Origin: Leptolyngbya sp. FACHB-261
GTDB taxonomy: Bacteria > Cyanobacteriota > Cyanobacteriia > FACHB-261
Direction: 5' to 3'
Length of the DNA stretch: 49,771 bases
NCBI RefSeq assembly: GCF_014696065.1
Contig: NZ_JACJPL010000030.1
Span: forward strand, 1-49,771
Part shown: in pieces, positions 33,521 through 42,500 of the stretch
Layout of the letters: each line of letters starts with the position of its first letter
Position numbering within the stretch: position 1 is the stretch's first letter
Program-made: the position numbers and the translations under genes
Notes under the pieces: generated by a model
Database searches by the model: none
Seen by the model: the letters and a program-made list of their open reading frames with translations, nothing else
Told to the model about the DNA's origin: nothing

Positions 33521-34252
33521 ATGGTTATAACGACGGAGCCTTATAAGCTTAGTACCCAAAATAGTCTTCAAAACCAGATTCTCTCTGTCCTGCCGAGGGA
33601 GGAGTACGAGCGGCTTGCACCTCACTTGCAACTCGTCTCGCTCACCCAAGGTGAGTTTCTCTATGCACCTGGCGAGCCAATCGAATATGTCTATTTTCCG
33701 AACCAGGGCGTTATCTCGCTGGTCCTGACCCTAGAAGACGGCTCAATGGGCGAGGTTGGTTTGATTGGGCAAGAGGGAATGGTGGGTCTAGCAGTCATCT
33801 GGGGAAACCTGCCTCCTACCAGTCAAGCTCAGGTACAGTTGCCTGGGGACGCCTTCAGTCTGAAGGCGTCAGTAATCAAGACAGAATTCAGTCGCGGCGG
33901 GGCTTTACAGGATCTGCTGCTGCGCTACACCAAAGCGCTGTTTGCCCAGGTTTCGCAGTCAGCCGTTTGCAACGCTAAACACACGATCGAAGAGCGGCTG
34001 GCTCGTTGGTTGCTGATGAGCCAAGACCGGGTTCAATCCGATGAGTTTCCGCTCACGCAAGAATTCATCTCGCACATGCTGGGAGTGCGCCGCGCTGGGG
34101 TGACGGTGGCGGCGGGTGACCTGCAACGGGCAGGGCTAATTCGCTACAGCCGAGGCAAGATCGCAATCCGGGATCGTGAGAGCTTAGAGGCCACTGCCTG
34201 CGAGTGCTACCAAGTTGTCAAAACAGAATTTGAGCATTTGTTTGATGACTAG
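33521..34252 (+). CDS. Crp/Fnr family transcriptional regulator
   Basis: A 243-aa protein from ATG 33521, with GAAAGG upstream; an earlier in-frame start at 33476 is less likely. The cyclic-nucleotide-binding-like barrel covers about residues 25-140 (QGEFLYAPGEPIEYVYFPNQ, GLIGQEGMVGL) and the winged helix about 150-220 (EERLARWLLMSQDRV, LTQEFISHMLGVRRAGVTVA, LQRAGLIRYSRGKIAI). The barrel lacks the Arg/Ser cAMP-contact motif and no FNR-type cysteine cluster is seen, so it belongs to the large group of cyanobacterial and proteobacterial Crp-like proteins of unknown ligand. Confidence 0.93.
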   Translation: MVITTEPYKLSTQNSLQNQILSVLPREEYERLAPHLQLVSLTQGEFLYAPGEPIEYVYFPNQGVISLVLTLEDGSMGEVGLIGQEGMVGLAVIWGNLPPTSQAQVQLPGDAFSLKASVIKTEFSRGGALQDLLLRYTKALFAQVSQSAVCNAKHTIEERLARWLLMSQDRVQSDEFPLTQEFISHMLGVRRAGVTVAAGDLQRAGLIRYSRGKIAIRDRESLEATACECYQVVKTEFEHLFDD

Positions 34253-34321
34253 GGAAGCGGACAGCCCGATCTAGGTGCAAGGCGTCGTCTAGAAGACCAT
34301 TGGGATCTAAACAGGTCTCTC

Positions 34322-34509
34322 ATACCAATTCTCCAAAACTGAACGATAGATGATATAGGACTTGCAGTGGGTTCAGCCATACTTGACCAGTTGCGCCAGC
34401 AGTTAAGAGAACAACTGAAAGCACTGACGCCTGAGGTGGTCGCATCTATTACAGGACATCAGTCCATTTTGAATGCTCTATCTATTGCCAGGATCTAGAG
34501 AATTGGTAT
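34322..34509. mobile_element. MITE-like element with 12-bp terminal inverted repeats
   Basis: ATACCAATTCTC (34322-34333) and GAGAATTGGTAT (34498-34509) bound 188 bp. The left end continues as CAAAA, giving 17 nt identical to the terminus at 3829-3845. The inside has a 39-codon frame LDQLRQQLREQLKALTPEVV, ASITGHQSILNALSIARI but no transposase domain, so it would depend on a transposase in trans. Confidence 0.6.
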
Positions 34510-34512
34510 TAC

Positions 34513-34790
34513 ACCGGTTCTCAATAAAAAGCTTCCCACGATAGCTAAGGGAGCTGACGGGTCTTTCGAAATGGCTTACTCCAGGGTTCCCATTTGCAGC
34601 AAGAAAGACTCTGCTTGCGGGTGCTCCGCTGCACTCGCAGCCTGGACTCGACCTGAATGCCTTGCACCAATTCCCAACAAAAAGCTCCCACAATGCCTTG
34701 GAGAGCTGGTCGTTCTTGCGCAATGGCTTACTCTAGCGTTCCTTCTTACAACAAGAAAGCCCCTGCCGAGAGGTGGGGGCTCAGATGTCT
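34513..34790 (-). repeat. Tandem 3' units with terminator hairpins
   Basis: Past the 67-aa gene on the minus strand: AGCCCCCACC / GGCAGGGGCTTTCT (34755-34781), GCTCTCC / GGGAGC then TTTTTG (34677-34706), and a diverged repeat AGCTCCC / GGGAAGCTTTTTATTG (34521-34554). Each unit is preceded by a GGAACxCTxGAGTAAGCCATT-like string. The same hairpin pair occurs once at 22255-22368. Confidence 0.55.
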
Positions 34791-34845
34791 GAGAAAATCG
34801 TCAAAGTCGTGGGGCAGCGCGGCGCTGGCGATTACCTATTGATGC

Positions 34846-35049
34846 TTATGCTCTCTGAATCAGACCCGTGTAGTAATTGTTGTCCTCAGGGCTAGTTGAG
34901 GCGGTCAGCATGTGGTCCCAGACTTGGGTCGGAATCGCAGCAGTTTCGAAGTGATCCCGAACCTTCTCGGGGATGCCTGCTTGAGCAGCAGAGGCTAAAC
35001 CGAGGGTGAAGACGGTGGCTAGAGCAGCGTTGCGAAGGGTGGTTTTCAT
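34846..35049 (-). CDS. Small secreted protein, one pair of IPxxVRxHLLTA repeats
   Basis: A 67-aa protein with a near-identical signal peptide to the 154-aa paralog (MKTTLRNAALAT...AQA), then repeats at 26-37 (IPEKVRDHFETA) and 39-50 (IPTQVWDHMLTA), and tail SPEDNNYYTGLIQRA. Residues 51-137 of the longer protein are missing precisely between repeat units, so the difference is a unit gain or loss. One conserved Arg of the motif is Trp here. The upstream leader and downstream hairpins are also shared with 22434-22898. Function unknown. Confidence 0.75.
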   Translation of the reverse strand: MKTTLRNAALATVFTLGLASAAQAGIPEKVRDHFETAAIPTQVWDHMLTASTSPEDNNYYTGLIQRA

Positions 35050-35299
35050 TTCCTTTACCTCAGACTGTTTGGACTCGAACTCTCAATGTCTTTAATGTAG
35101 GCCCTAATTGTTTGAGTATTAACAGTCAGATACAAGCTTTTGTCCAAGCCCTGACCAAGGCTCGAAAAGCAAGACCGGCAAGGGACAGGTTTACACTTCC
35201 CAACTGCCCTCTCAAGCAGCAGGCGCAAAGTTCTCAATCGAACCGATATAGGTCTCATCTAGAGGCTTGTGGCTTTGGCGCAATTACTACTATCAAAGC

Positions 35300-35530
35300 C
35301 GTAGGCAGCATCCTGGCTGCATACAGGCTACTTTCGGCTGACTCTCGAAGGGTATAGGAGGCCGGGAATACCCGGTAGAGGATGGGAGGACAGTTCGTTT
35401 CGCCTCCTAGCAGACTCTTGATCACATGCCGTAGCAGCGCTGTTCTCCGCGTTGACGGCGTAACCGGCTTGCTGAAGAATCTGCTCGCAGCAGAGCCGTC
35501 TTCGGCAGGTTTAGACCCTGGTTCAGTGCA
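35300..35530 (-). pseudogene. Decayed C-terminal module related to 38575-39222
   Basis: One minus-strand frame reads EQILQQAGYAVNAENS and a second continues LLRHVIKSLLGGETNCPPIL, YRVFPASYTLRESAESSLYA. The intact protein at 38575 has ILKQSGYAVN...RIVKNLLGGESNYPGILYRV...GESDLYAM. So this is a frameshifted remnant of a third family member just downstream of the 485-aa protein. Confidence 0.7.
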
Positions 35531-35635
35531 AAATGCAAAAAACTGGCAGCCTACTTTGTCAGCTACCGGCTCCCCGAAAGAGGGGCGACCCATATTCAGT
35601 TGTGCAATCGGTATCGGACTCATCAATTTTGAGTC

Positions 35636-37093
35636 TCAGGCAAAAGGTACAAAGAGATTGCCCTGAATAGGAGTCCTATCAAGTTCCAGTTGACCTGCAT
35701 TCTCTGCTCCTTCAACGGCGGCGAGTAAGACCGTCGGATGCAATGCAGGCTGTCCCAGAGTGGAGCGCAATCTAACAGCGAAACGAGACATATTCTCAGG
35801 GGTCACACTGTACCCCTGCCAAGCCAGCCGCTGCTCCCACTCAGAGCGAACCCAAAACAGGGCGGCAACAATCTCCTCAGTCTTATTGAGCGCTTGGAAC
35901 AGGAGAGAAAGCGTGCCAGGGGCCTCCGCCCAGTACCTGAGTTCCAGAGGCCAGTCAGGCAGGTCGTTGATATAGTCGCTTAGGCTTTCCAGGTCATAGT
36001 TGTCGTCGTCGTTGTATTCGTCGCACTCAACTGGCTCAGCCACGAGGAACTGGTCCCGGAGCAAATCTTGGAGGTATTCCCGCTCGGTGGCCACCTCGTG
36101 TAGTTGAACCCCCAAGGCACGAGCGAGATAGCGGGCGAGATTATCAACAGCTTCTGCCAGGTCGTCGTCACCAGAACACTCATAGCGGTTGAACTCTTGC
36201 TTGAGGCTGTCAGTCGAGAGCACAACGATGTCATTGAGGAGAACCATGACCAGGCATTCACCCTCCTCAAAGTCCTTGATTTCAAGGGAGATGAGTGAAG
36301 AGAGGGCAAAAGTCTCAGGGAGGGCTGGATCCAGGTTCGCGTACTTTGCGGCCAGGTTGCCCATCACCCTCACATAGTCCTCAGGAGGACCCATCTGCAA
36401 CTGGAGGTGATGGGCAACAGCTTCCACATTTGCGTCTGTGAGGGCATAGCCTCTCCAGGGCAGCTGGCCTTGAATCTCTGCTTTGGTCCAAACCAGGCTC
36501 TCGAGAAGCTCTGTCTCCTGATCCAGACGGGGCATTAGGAGGTTCGTAAATTGATCGCGGAGTGTTAGGTCCGGTTCGCTAGGACCGACATGGACAGAAC
36601 TCCAGTCATTCAGCCGACTCGCCAAACTCAGCAGATAGTCAGGCTGAAACTCCTCATCGAACAGAGAGTCTCTATATTCCTTTAGCTTCTCCTCCTGCCA
36701 TTGGGGCAGCAGATATTCCCGTTCGGCGCGATTGTGCTCCCTTGTTTGACGGCGCTCCTCTCGTTCCGCCTGCTCCTCTTCAGTGAGTTCCTCGTCGTCA
36801 TCTTCGTCCTCAACAAGGCCGTCGTCATCGTCCTCCTCGTCCTCAGCAAGCTCTGGGTAGTCGTCGTCAAAGTCCAGGCTGTAGTAGTCCTTGATCAAGT
36901 CGAGAGTTTCTATATGAGCGGTTCTAAGGGGGATATTAAGCGCCCCTGCAACTTCACGGGCGAAGCTATCCAGAGCATCTGCTGGATCATTCATGAAGTA
37001 GAAACAATCAGAGCTAATTACGCTCCAACCAATGCTAAGGACGCTCCCGTTATATTCTGTCTCTACATAAATAACTTCGTCTATAGGATGCAT
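35636..37093 (-). CDS. Acidic protein with internally duplicated A/B modules, unknown family
   Basis: A 485-aa soluble protein, no signal peptide or TM. Module A (residues 7-77 and 268-352) is an alpha/beta segment ending ALNIPLRTAHIE / ALGVQLHEVATE. Module B (197-238 and 406-450) has VWTKAEIQGQLPWRGYALT / FWVRSEWEQRLAWQGYSVT. The same A-then-B order occurs once in the 215-aa protein at 38575. Between A1 and B1 lies an extremely acidic linker (76-105, mostly Asp/Glu) followed by a charged helix. I recognise no database family. Its place in the plasmid-type backbone suggests an accessory or maintenance role. Confidence 0.8.
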   Translation of the reverse strand: MHPIDEVIYVETEYNGSVLSIGWSVISSDCFYFMNDPADALDSFAREVAGALNIPLRTAHIETLDLIKDYYSLDFDDDYPELAEDEEDDDDGLVEDEDDDEELTEEEQAEREERRQTREHNRAEREYLLPQWQEEKLKEYRDSLFDEEFQPDYLLSLASRLNDWSSVHVGPSEPDLTLRDQFTNLLMPRLDQETELLESLVWTKAEIQGQLPWRGYALTDANVEAVAHHLQLQMGPPEDYVRVMGNLAAKYANLDPALPETFALSSLISLEIKDFEEGECLVMVLLNDIVVLSTDSLKQEFNRYECSGDDDLAEAVDNLARYLARALGVQLHEVATEREYLQDLLRDQFLVAEPVECDEYNDDDNYDLESLSDYINDLPDWPLELRYWAEAPGTLSLLFQALNKTEEIVAALFWVRSEWEQRLAWQGYSVTPENMSRFAVRLRSTLGQPALHPTVLLAAVEGAENAGQLELDRTPIQGNLFVPFA

Positions 37094-37149
37094 AGTACAT
37101 CAATTTTTATATTAATGAACGCTAGCTTATCACTAACAGAAAATTATGT

Positions 37150-37178
37150 AAGCACAAAAAACAGCCCTAAATGGGCTG
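37150..37178 (-). terminator. Intrinsic terminator
   Basis: On the minus strand CAGCCC-ATTTA-GGGCTG is followed by TTTTTTG, 8 nt past the stop of the gene ending at 37187. Confidence 0.75.
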
Positions 37179-37186
37179 CTGCTGGC

Positions 37187-37804
37187 TTAGCGTTTTTTGT
37201 TGCCACGGCCACGGTGTTTGTGTTTATTTTTTTTGTTTTTCTGAGCTTTCTCTTTAAGCTGAGCTTGTTCGACCCAAGGATCCAAAGCTTCAACCTCAGA
37301 GCCTGCTTCAGCAAACACCTCAGCGTCTTCTGAGATGTAGGGCTTAGATTGAAATTGCTGGAAAACACAGGAGAGCTTGTATTGGTCAAGCAGAACACTA
37401 ATCGCTTGATGCTCGCTCGGCAGCAGATATAAAAGGCCGGAACCTTCAGGGAGCACGAACTCTCTGTTAATCGCCCAGTCCTGAGACTCAGAACTGTAGG
37501 TCACGCTCCCGATAACTTCACCGCTCCACAGAACCGTGGACTGGCTAGCAGTAACCTTACGATAACCTAGCTCGGGATATTGAGTTGCTAGACTGCCCAT
37601 TGGCGAGTGATCTAGGGCCTGAGCTTTAAGTCTGGGGGAGGCGGGTTGTGCCTCAGTGGATTGAATCGGTTGCTGTTGGGGCTCCGCAATCAGGAGCGCT
37701 GGGGCTGAAACAGTAGAAGTAGAGTTGTTGTCACTCCTACTCATTGCTGCCCAGAACGCCGCGATGATCGCAGAGTCTACAACAAGAATGAATAAGAAAA
37801 GCAT
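37187..37804 (-). CDS. Single-TM anchored protein with basic C-terminus, unknown
   Basis: A 205-aa protein. Residues 1-20 are a hydrophobic anchor (MLFLFILVVDSAIIAAFWAA), followed by a Ser/Thr/Pro/Gln-rich linker (25-65) and a globular part (about 70-150, with VIGSVTYSSESQDWAINREF and a helix before the middle of the chain). The tail is strongly basic (KNKKNKHKHRGRGNKKR), which would favour contact with nucleic acid or lipid. It shares this plan with the next upstream gene (37866-38471). No known family recognised. Confidence 0.7.
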   Translation of the reverse strand: MLFLFILVVDSAIIAAFWAAMSRSDNNSTSTVSAPALLIAEPQQQPIQSTEAQPASPRLKAQALDHSPMGSLATQYPELGYRKVTASQSTVLWSGEVIGSVTYSSESQDWAINREFVLPEGSGLLYLLPSEHQAISVLLDQYKLSCVFQQFQSKPYISEDAEVFAEAGSEVEALDPWVEQAQLKEKAQKNKKNKHKHRGRGNKKR

Positions 37805-37865
37805 AAACTCTACTATGTTTGTTTATATGTGAATCAGCTATAGGTTTATTGACTGTTAGCTTCTG

Positions 37866-38471
37866 TTACCAGGCGGACAAGGTCTGCGCCGTTTTAGCAG
37901 CGGGCAAGGCAAGTTGGGGAATTACAGAAATCGGCTGCCAGGCATCACTTGCGATTGCTTGATTCATCAGGTTCTCATCGCGCTGGCGCTTGCGTCCTTG
38001 CCGGTCCTTCCCTTGGGGATGCTCACGCCATTGCCGAATCAGTTTCTCAACGGCATGGCGGAGCAGGATATAAGGCTCAGCCCCACGACTCCAATAGTTC
38101 CAGCCCTGTGTTCCCTTGGCGATGATCTGCCAGCCGCCTTCATTGGCCGCTTGGATCCAGCCAAGTTCTACATCGGGTTGGCCTTCTATTCTCTGAGCCA
38201 GACCATACATACCGCTCTCGTAAGGTGTGAGTGCAAACCCCTGCGGCAGGTCAGACTCAGCAAACTCTTGAGCTTCCTCGGTGACATCAGCGAGCTGAGC
38301 GTCAGTAGGGTCGGTCTGGTTCTCAGCCTCAGCTCCGTTATAGGGAGCAACGGGGAGAGGCACACGGGCAGTATCAGCACTACCAGAATCAGGAGCACTA
38401 TTGTTGTTCCGTCTACCTAACAATAGAGATAACAACAGTAAATCAATAAAGATTACAAAAAGAATTACCAT
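37866..38471 (-). CDS. Single-TM anchored protein, unknown, related layout to 37187-37804
   Basis: A 201-aa protein: N-terminal anchor MVILFVIFIDLLLLSLLLGR, acidic/Asn/Pro-rich linker (20-75), then a compact domain with YGLAQRIEGQPDVELGWIQA, EGGWQIIAKGTQGWNYWS and a helix RHAVEKLIRQWREHPQGKDR. The pattern ELGWIQAANEGGWQII parallels IGSVTYSSESQDWAI of the neighbouring protein, so the two may be distant paralogs. It lies 62 bp upstream of that gene on the same strand and is divergent from 38575. Function unknown. Confidence 0.7.
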   Translation of the reverse strand: MVILFVIFIDLLLLSLLLGRRNNNSAPDSGSADTARVPLPVAPYNGAEAENQTDPTDAQLADVTEEAQEFAESDLPQGFALTPYESGMYGLAQRIEGQPDVELGWIQAANEGGWQIIAKGTQGWNYWSRGAEPYILLRHAVEKLIRQWREHPQGKDRQGRKRQRDENLMNQAIASDAWQPISVIPQLALPAAKTAQTLSAW

Positions 38472-38536
38472 ACCTCTATTTTAGCTTATATCCACCCACT
38501 CTATCTACTTATAAAAATAGTAAAGGCTGAAAATGT

Positions 38537-38542
38537 TATAAT
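38537..38542 (+). promoter_or_regulatory. Candidate -10 box
   Basis: TATAAT, 32 nt upstream of the ATG at 38575, in an AT-rich divergent intergenic region. No clear -35 element at 17 nt. Confidence 0.4.
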
Positions 38543-38574
38543 AGAAGCAATACAATTTGATTTTAATAAAATAA

Positions 38575-39222
38575 ATGAAAGTCAAGTACATTTATATTAG
38601 GCTTGACCAGTTTGACGCAACTTACTCATTGTTCGCGATTGATGGCCTTGCGATTCTATCCTCTGAGGTGTTTAATCACAGCGCAGATTCTGAGAGTATC
38701 ATCGAGGCCGCAGCCAGTAACGCAGCCCAGTCATTAGGGGTACCGCTACTGTGCTGCGAGCTGACTTGGCGAGAGTTGGAGAATTACTACGGTCCAGATT
38801 GGTTAAGTGTGTTAGTCGGTGACCCCTACAGCAGCAATACAGGCCGCCTGGATGAGGAAGCTTTCCTAACCATGGCTGAGCAAGTTGGCTACACCGACGA
38901 AGATCACTATCCAGTCATGCATGATGACGACGACTATGAAAACGTCGATGATGTGCTCGATGAGGTTCGCAACCATCCTGATGTCCTGCTACTAGCCGTG
39001 TGGTCACGCCAGGAAGCAGAGGCGATTCTCAAGCAAAGCGGTTATGCCGTCAACCCGTACAATCTCAATCTCCTGCAGCGAATCGTCAAGAATCTACTGG
39101 GTGGCGAAAGCAATTATCCAGGGATTCTTTACCGGGTTGCTCTGTCCTCTGACAACTTCCGTGCAGAGGGAGAAAGCGATCTTTATGCAATGAGCGACGC
39201 CGCTTACGCGGACTACGAATAA
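38575..39222 (+). CDS. Acidic single-module (A+B) protein, relative of 35636-37093
   Basis: A 215-aa protein. Module A at about 4-77 (KYIYIRLDQFDATYSLFAID, AQSLGVPLLCCELTWRELEN) and module B at about 138-200 (AVWSRQEAEAILKQSGYAVN, RIVKNLLGGESNYPGILYRV), joined by an acidic stretch around 108-130 (DEDHYPVMHDDDDYENVDDV). This is one copy of the unit that occurs twice in the 485-aa protein and once as a decayed copy at 35300. Soluble, no signal peptide. A strong terminator follows. Function unknown; the conserved QSGYAVN / WRGYALT / WQGYSVT motif defines the family. Confidence 0.78.
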   Translation: MKVKYIYIRLDQFDATYSLFAIDGLAILSSEVFNHSADSESIIEAAASNAAQSLGVPLLCCELTWRELENYYGPDWLSVLVGDPYSSNTGRLDEEAFLTMAEQVGYTDEDHYPVMHDDDDYENVDDVLDEVRNHPDVLLLAVWSRQEAEAILKQSGYAVNPYNLNLLQRIVKNLLGGESNYPGILYRVALSSDNFRAEGESDLYAMSDAAYADYE

Positions 39223-39228
39223 GCCGTT

Positions 39229-39264
39229 AGCGCCCCCCTTGATCTCAGGATCAAGGGGGGCGCT
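39229..39264 (+). terminator. Strong terminator hairpin
   Basis: A perfect 16-bp stem, AGCGCCCCCCTTGATC (39229-39244) and its complement (39249-39264), 4-nt loop, 6 nt past the stop of the preceding gene, followed by ATTGTC. The T tract is short but the stem is very stable. Confidence 0.75.
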
Positions 39265-39396
39265 ATTGTCTAAGAACTGTGGATAAAGCTCTTCGCGTGA
39301 ACGAGAGACGGCCTGATTCTCAAGAACCTGGGGGAACGGCTGGGCTCAACTAAGCGAAGCTTCCTGACCACACTGAACTCTTCTTGGGCCTTTACT

Positions 39397-39591
39397 CTAA
39401 TGCCGCCATACCCTTTGGCAAGAATCTCTCAGTCCAGACTCTAGTCCAACGGCTTCCGCTACTGCCTTGTCATGCAAAACGCTGTCACTTTGACATGAAC
39501 GCTCAGCCGATTGGGGCTCAGCCCCTTCAATCTGGCCTGGAATTCCTGCAGCACCAGGGGTTGGGGCACGACGCCTTCGACGTTTGCTCAT
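39397..39591 (-). CDS. Small Arg-rich protein downstream of the replication gene
   Basis: A 64-aa protein starting MSKRRRRRAPTPGAAGIPGQ. Its ATG is 7 nt after the stop of the 1255-aa gene and GGAGG overlaps that stop, so it is probably translated from the same message. The N-terminus is basic (possible DNA binding), the rest is unremarkable. No family recognised; a frameshifted longer gene is possible. The stretch 39265-39396 holds nothing else. Confidence 0.45.
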   Translation of the reverse strand: MSKRRRRRAPTPGAAGIPGQIEGAEPQSAERSCQSDSVLHDKAVAEAVGLESGLRDSCQRVWRH

Positions 39592-39598
39592 GTCCTGC

Positions 39599-42500
39599 TC
39601 ACCTCCAGGCAGACACGAGACCGGCCTCGACTGGCTTACCCCTGACACTCAAAGCCAGCAACTCCCCCAACCGCTCCTGATGCTCAGGACTCAACTGCTC
39701 TATTGCTTGCTCTAAGCTCTCACTGCTGTAGCTTGAGGCCAGCTCCTGAAGCTGGGCAACGGTTTCACACTGCTGTAAGGCAGCACACAAGTCAGCCAGG
39801 GCAGGATTGGCCCAGTCAGGTAGCGACGGTGAAGCAGCTAAGGCTGGTGTCTGTGCAACAGCGTCAGGAGGCACTTTCAGCAAGTCCCAGACTCGCAACA
39901 CGTCTTGGCTACGACCGACCTGAACCTGGTAACTCGCAGTTTGTGGGTAGAAGCGGAGCACCACGCCTCGCTCTCCCGGTCGCTGGCGTAGCCCTACCAC
40001 TTCCTGTGGATCAAAGGCGGTTGCTGAAGGCGGCTCTGAGCCGTTTTTGCTCACCTGCTGCACCCAAGTCTGCTGCTCCGGTGTTAGCAGCTCGAAAGCC
40101 TGTTTCAAGTGGGGTGTAGGAGTCTTCTGTTGCAGCAGCTCTTGTTCCTGGTGAGTGCGACACTGCAGCAGGCGTTGAGCGAGGTGCAGCCGTAGTTGGG
40201 GCGAAAGGGGCTCAACTGCTTGAGCAGCAATGGTTGCGCTAGGTGGTTCAGACTTATTCCTAGTGTCACTACCTAGATCTAAAGCACTAGGAATAGTGTC
40301 TGACCACTGCTCCAACCTCTGTAAGTCCATGCTTCTGAGGATCTTGCTGATTGCTCCTTGTGTCAGACCGACCAGTTGAGCAATCACTTGCTGCGTTAGC
40401 TTCTCGCCGCGCTCCTTAAGCTGGGCAATGACCTGCACCACTCGCTCTCGGCTCAGCTCGGGCTTGGACTTTGCCTCTAGGCTCAGGTCTCCAGCCTTCA
40501 GCAGCTCCACGGGTTGGTTCAGGGGGTAGTCGCTCAACCAGTAGACCGTGAGCCGCTCTCCTGGCCTGCAGTTGGCTCGCAGTCGTCCTATCGCCTGCTC
40601 GATTTCGGCCAGGGTGCGCTGCCGGATGAACTGGGCGAGGCCTGGGTCAGCACTCTCCATCAGGTCCGCGACCCACCAGGGACCACCAGAGTCGAGGTTG
40701 GTCGCAGTCATGGGATAGGTGCGCAGGCTGCTGCCACTGGCCGGATGCCGCCCCTGCATCAGGGCATACTCGTCGCTTAAGGCACTGACATTGGCAATCG
40801 GTGCCCCGACTAGAACCAGGACGGTGCAGTGTTGGTGAGCATTACTGCCACGGCTGTCGCGGTGCCACAACCCATCCCCAGCCCGGCTGAAGTGCTTGCC
40901 ATCGATCACCCCCACTCGTGCTTTCGGATGACGCGCTCGGATAGCTTCAAGTACAGCCTCAGTGCGGCGCTGTTGTTCGTTGCCCCGGCGTGAGCCCAGT
41001 AGACCCAGACCCGTGACGTGCTGGATGGAAACTTGAGCGACCTGAGTAGGTAGGGCCTGCTGCAGGTGAGCTACCGGTGCTCCCAGCCAGGCCTCAAACT
41101 CTGCTGCTGGAGCCGTGGCATCAAGCAGAATGCAGGCAGCAACGTTCGGGTGCTGCAGTAGGTTGAGGAAGCGTTGGTTGCGGGCAGTGATTTGCAGACC
41201 GTTGGTGTTGAGCTGGAGCCTGCCGTTCCCCTGCACTGCTTGCCAGAACTCGGGCAGCCAGCGCAGGGCGATTTGCTCCTGGGCCTGGGCGCTCAACTGC
41301 TGCGCACTGGGACGGAACAGCTGCTGCAGCCGCCCTGGCAGGTCCGAGAGCTCGGTCTCGCCATCGGGGGCCAGGTTCAGGAACTCCAGGCCCTGATGCG
41401 ATAGCTCCTCAATCTGCTCGAGTGAGAGCTCTGGCAGGGGTGGTAGGTGGGCGAGGACCTGGTCGTGAGCCAGGCCGTGCAGTGGCAGCTCTAGCTGCAG
41501 AGCAGCGCGTAGGGCAACAAACAGGGGAGCTAGCAGCGCCGCCTGCTCGGGGTGGGTCTGCAGGAGGTCGGCAACGGTGCGCTCAAGGTCGGGCAGCTGG
41601 ACTCGGAAGCTGCGCAGCCAGGGGTGCCTGCTCGCCTCATCGACAATCAGCAAGGTCTTGCCCAGGAAGTCATCGGGGCTGAGGCTTTCGGGATGAGCAA
41701 TGTAACGGGGCTCGACGGTCACCCGGCGCCGCTGCTGCAGGTAGTTGATGGGGCCACTGCCCGTGCGGCAGCTTTTCTGAAACGAGCAGCTTTTGCAAAT
41801 CTCATCGCCGGTGGCCGGTCGGTTGCGGGCGGGAAGCAGTTCGGCCAGCTGCCAGCGGTCGCAGTTGGGCGGCACTACCAAGTCCTCGTCCCCGGGCTGA
41901 GCGCGACGCAGCTGCAGGGTCCCCTCCACCGGCACGCTCACCAGTCCCCCATGCCGTCCCTGCAGCACAGGCCACTCTCGCAGGGTGGGGGTACTGACAT
42001 TGCGCGGGTCGAGGGTGACATAGATGGCCTGCTCACAGCCGAACAGAGCTGGGTCGAGCAAGCCAGCGTCGTAGGACTTGCCCAGTCCTACCCCTGAGGT
42101 GTCGAGCACTAAGCGATGGCTGCGGCTGACAGCTCGCCAGGCAGGCAAGCGTTGGCCCTGCTGGTACTCCAGAGGCGGACGAGCCGCTGCGGCAGGATGA
42201 GGTAGTGGCACTGGAAACTCCACCTGCCGCAAGCCGGTGCGGTGGGGGCGAAAGGGCTCTAGTTTCTGCCGAGTGGCCAGCGGGTGTAGCTCGAAGAACG
42301 CCTCGGGGCTGATCTCCTCAATCTCCCCACCTCTGCCCGCGACCAGTAGCTCGTCGATATCCAGGTGGGCTTCCTTACGCTCCTGCCCCCACCAAGCAAC
42401 GCTGACCTCATAGCCCCAGCCCTGCAGATACCGAAATAGCTTGTGGGTATTAGCCGGAATGCTGCCAGTGTTGTTTACTGCACCAGCATCAGGGTAGAAG

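Noticed and set aside
36701-37333. 210-codon plus-strand frame with hydrophobic stretches
   Set aside because: It is the complement of the acidic linker of the 485-aa protein and of the neighbouring gene's basic tail; hydrophobicity comes from reading Asp/Glu codons in reverse.
41552-42097. 181-codon frame on the plus strand
   Set aside because: It is antisense to the CyRepA1-type gene, whose zinc finger, Toprim and P-loop motifs fix the coding strand; the translated sequence has no domain features.
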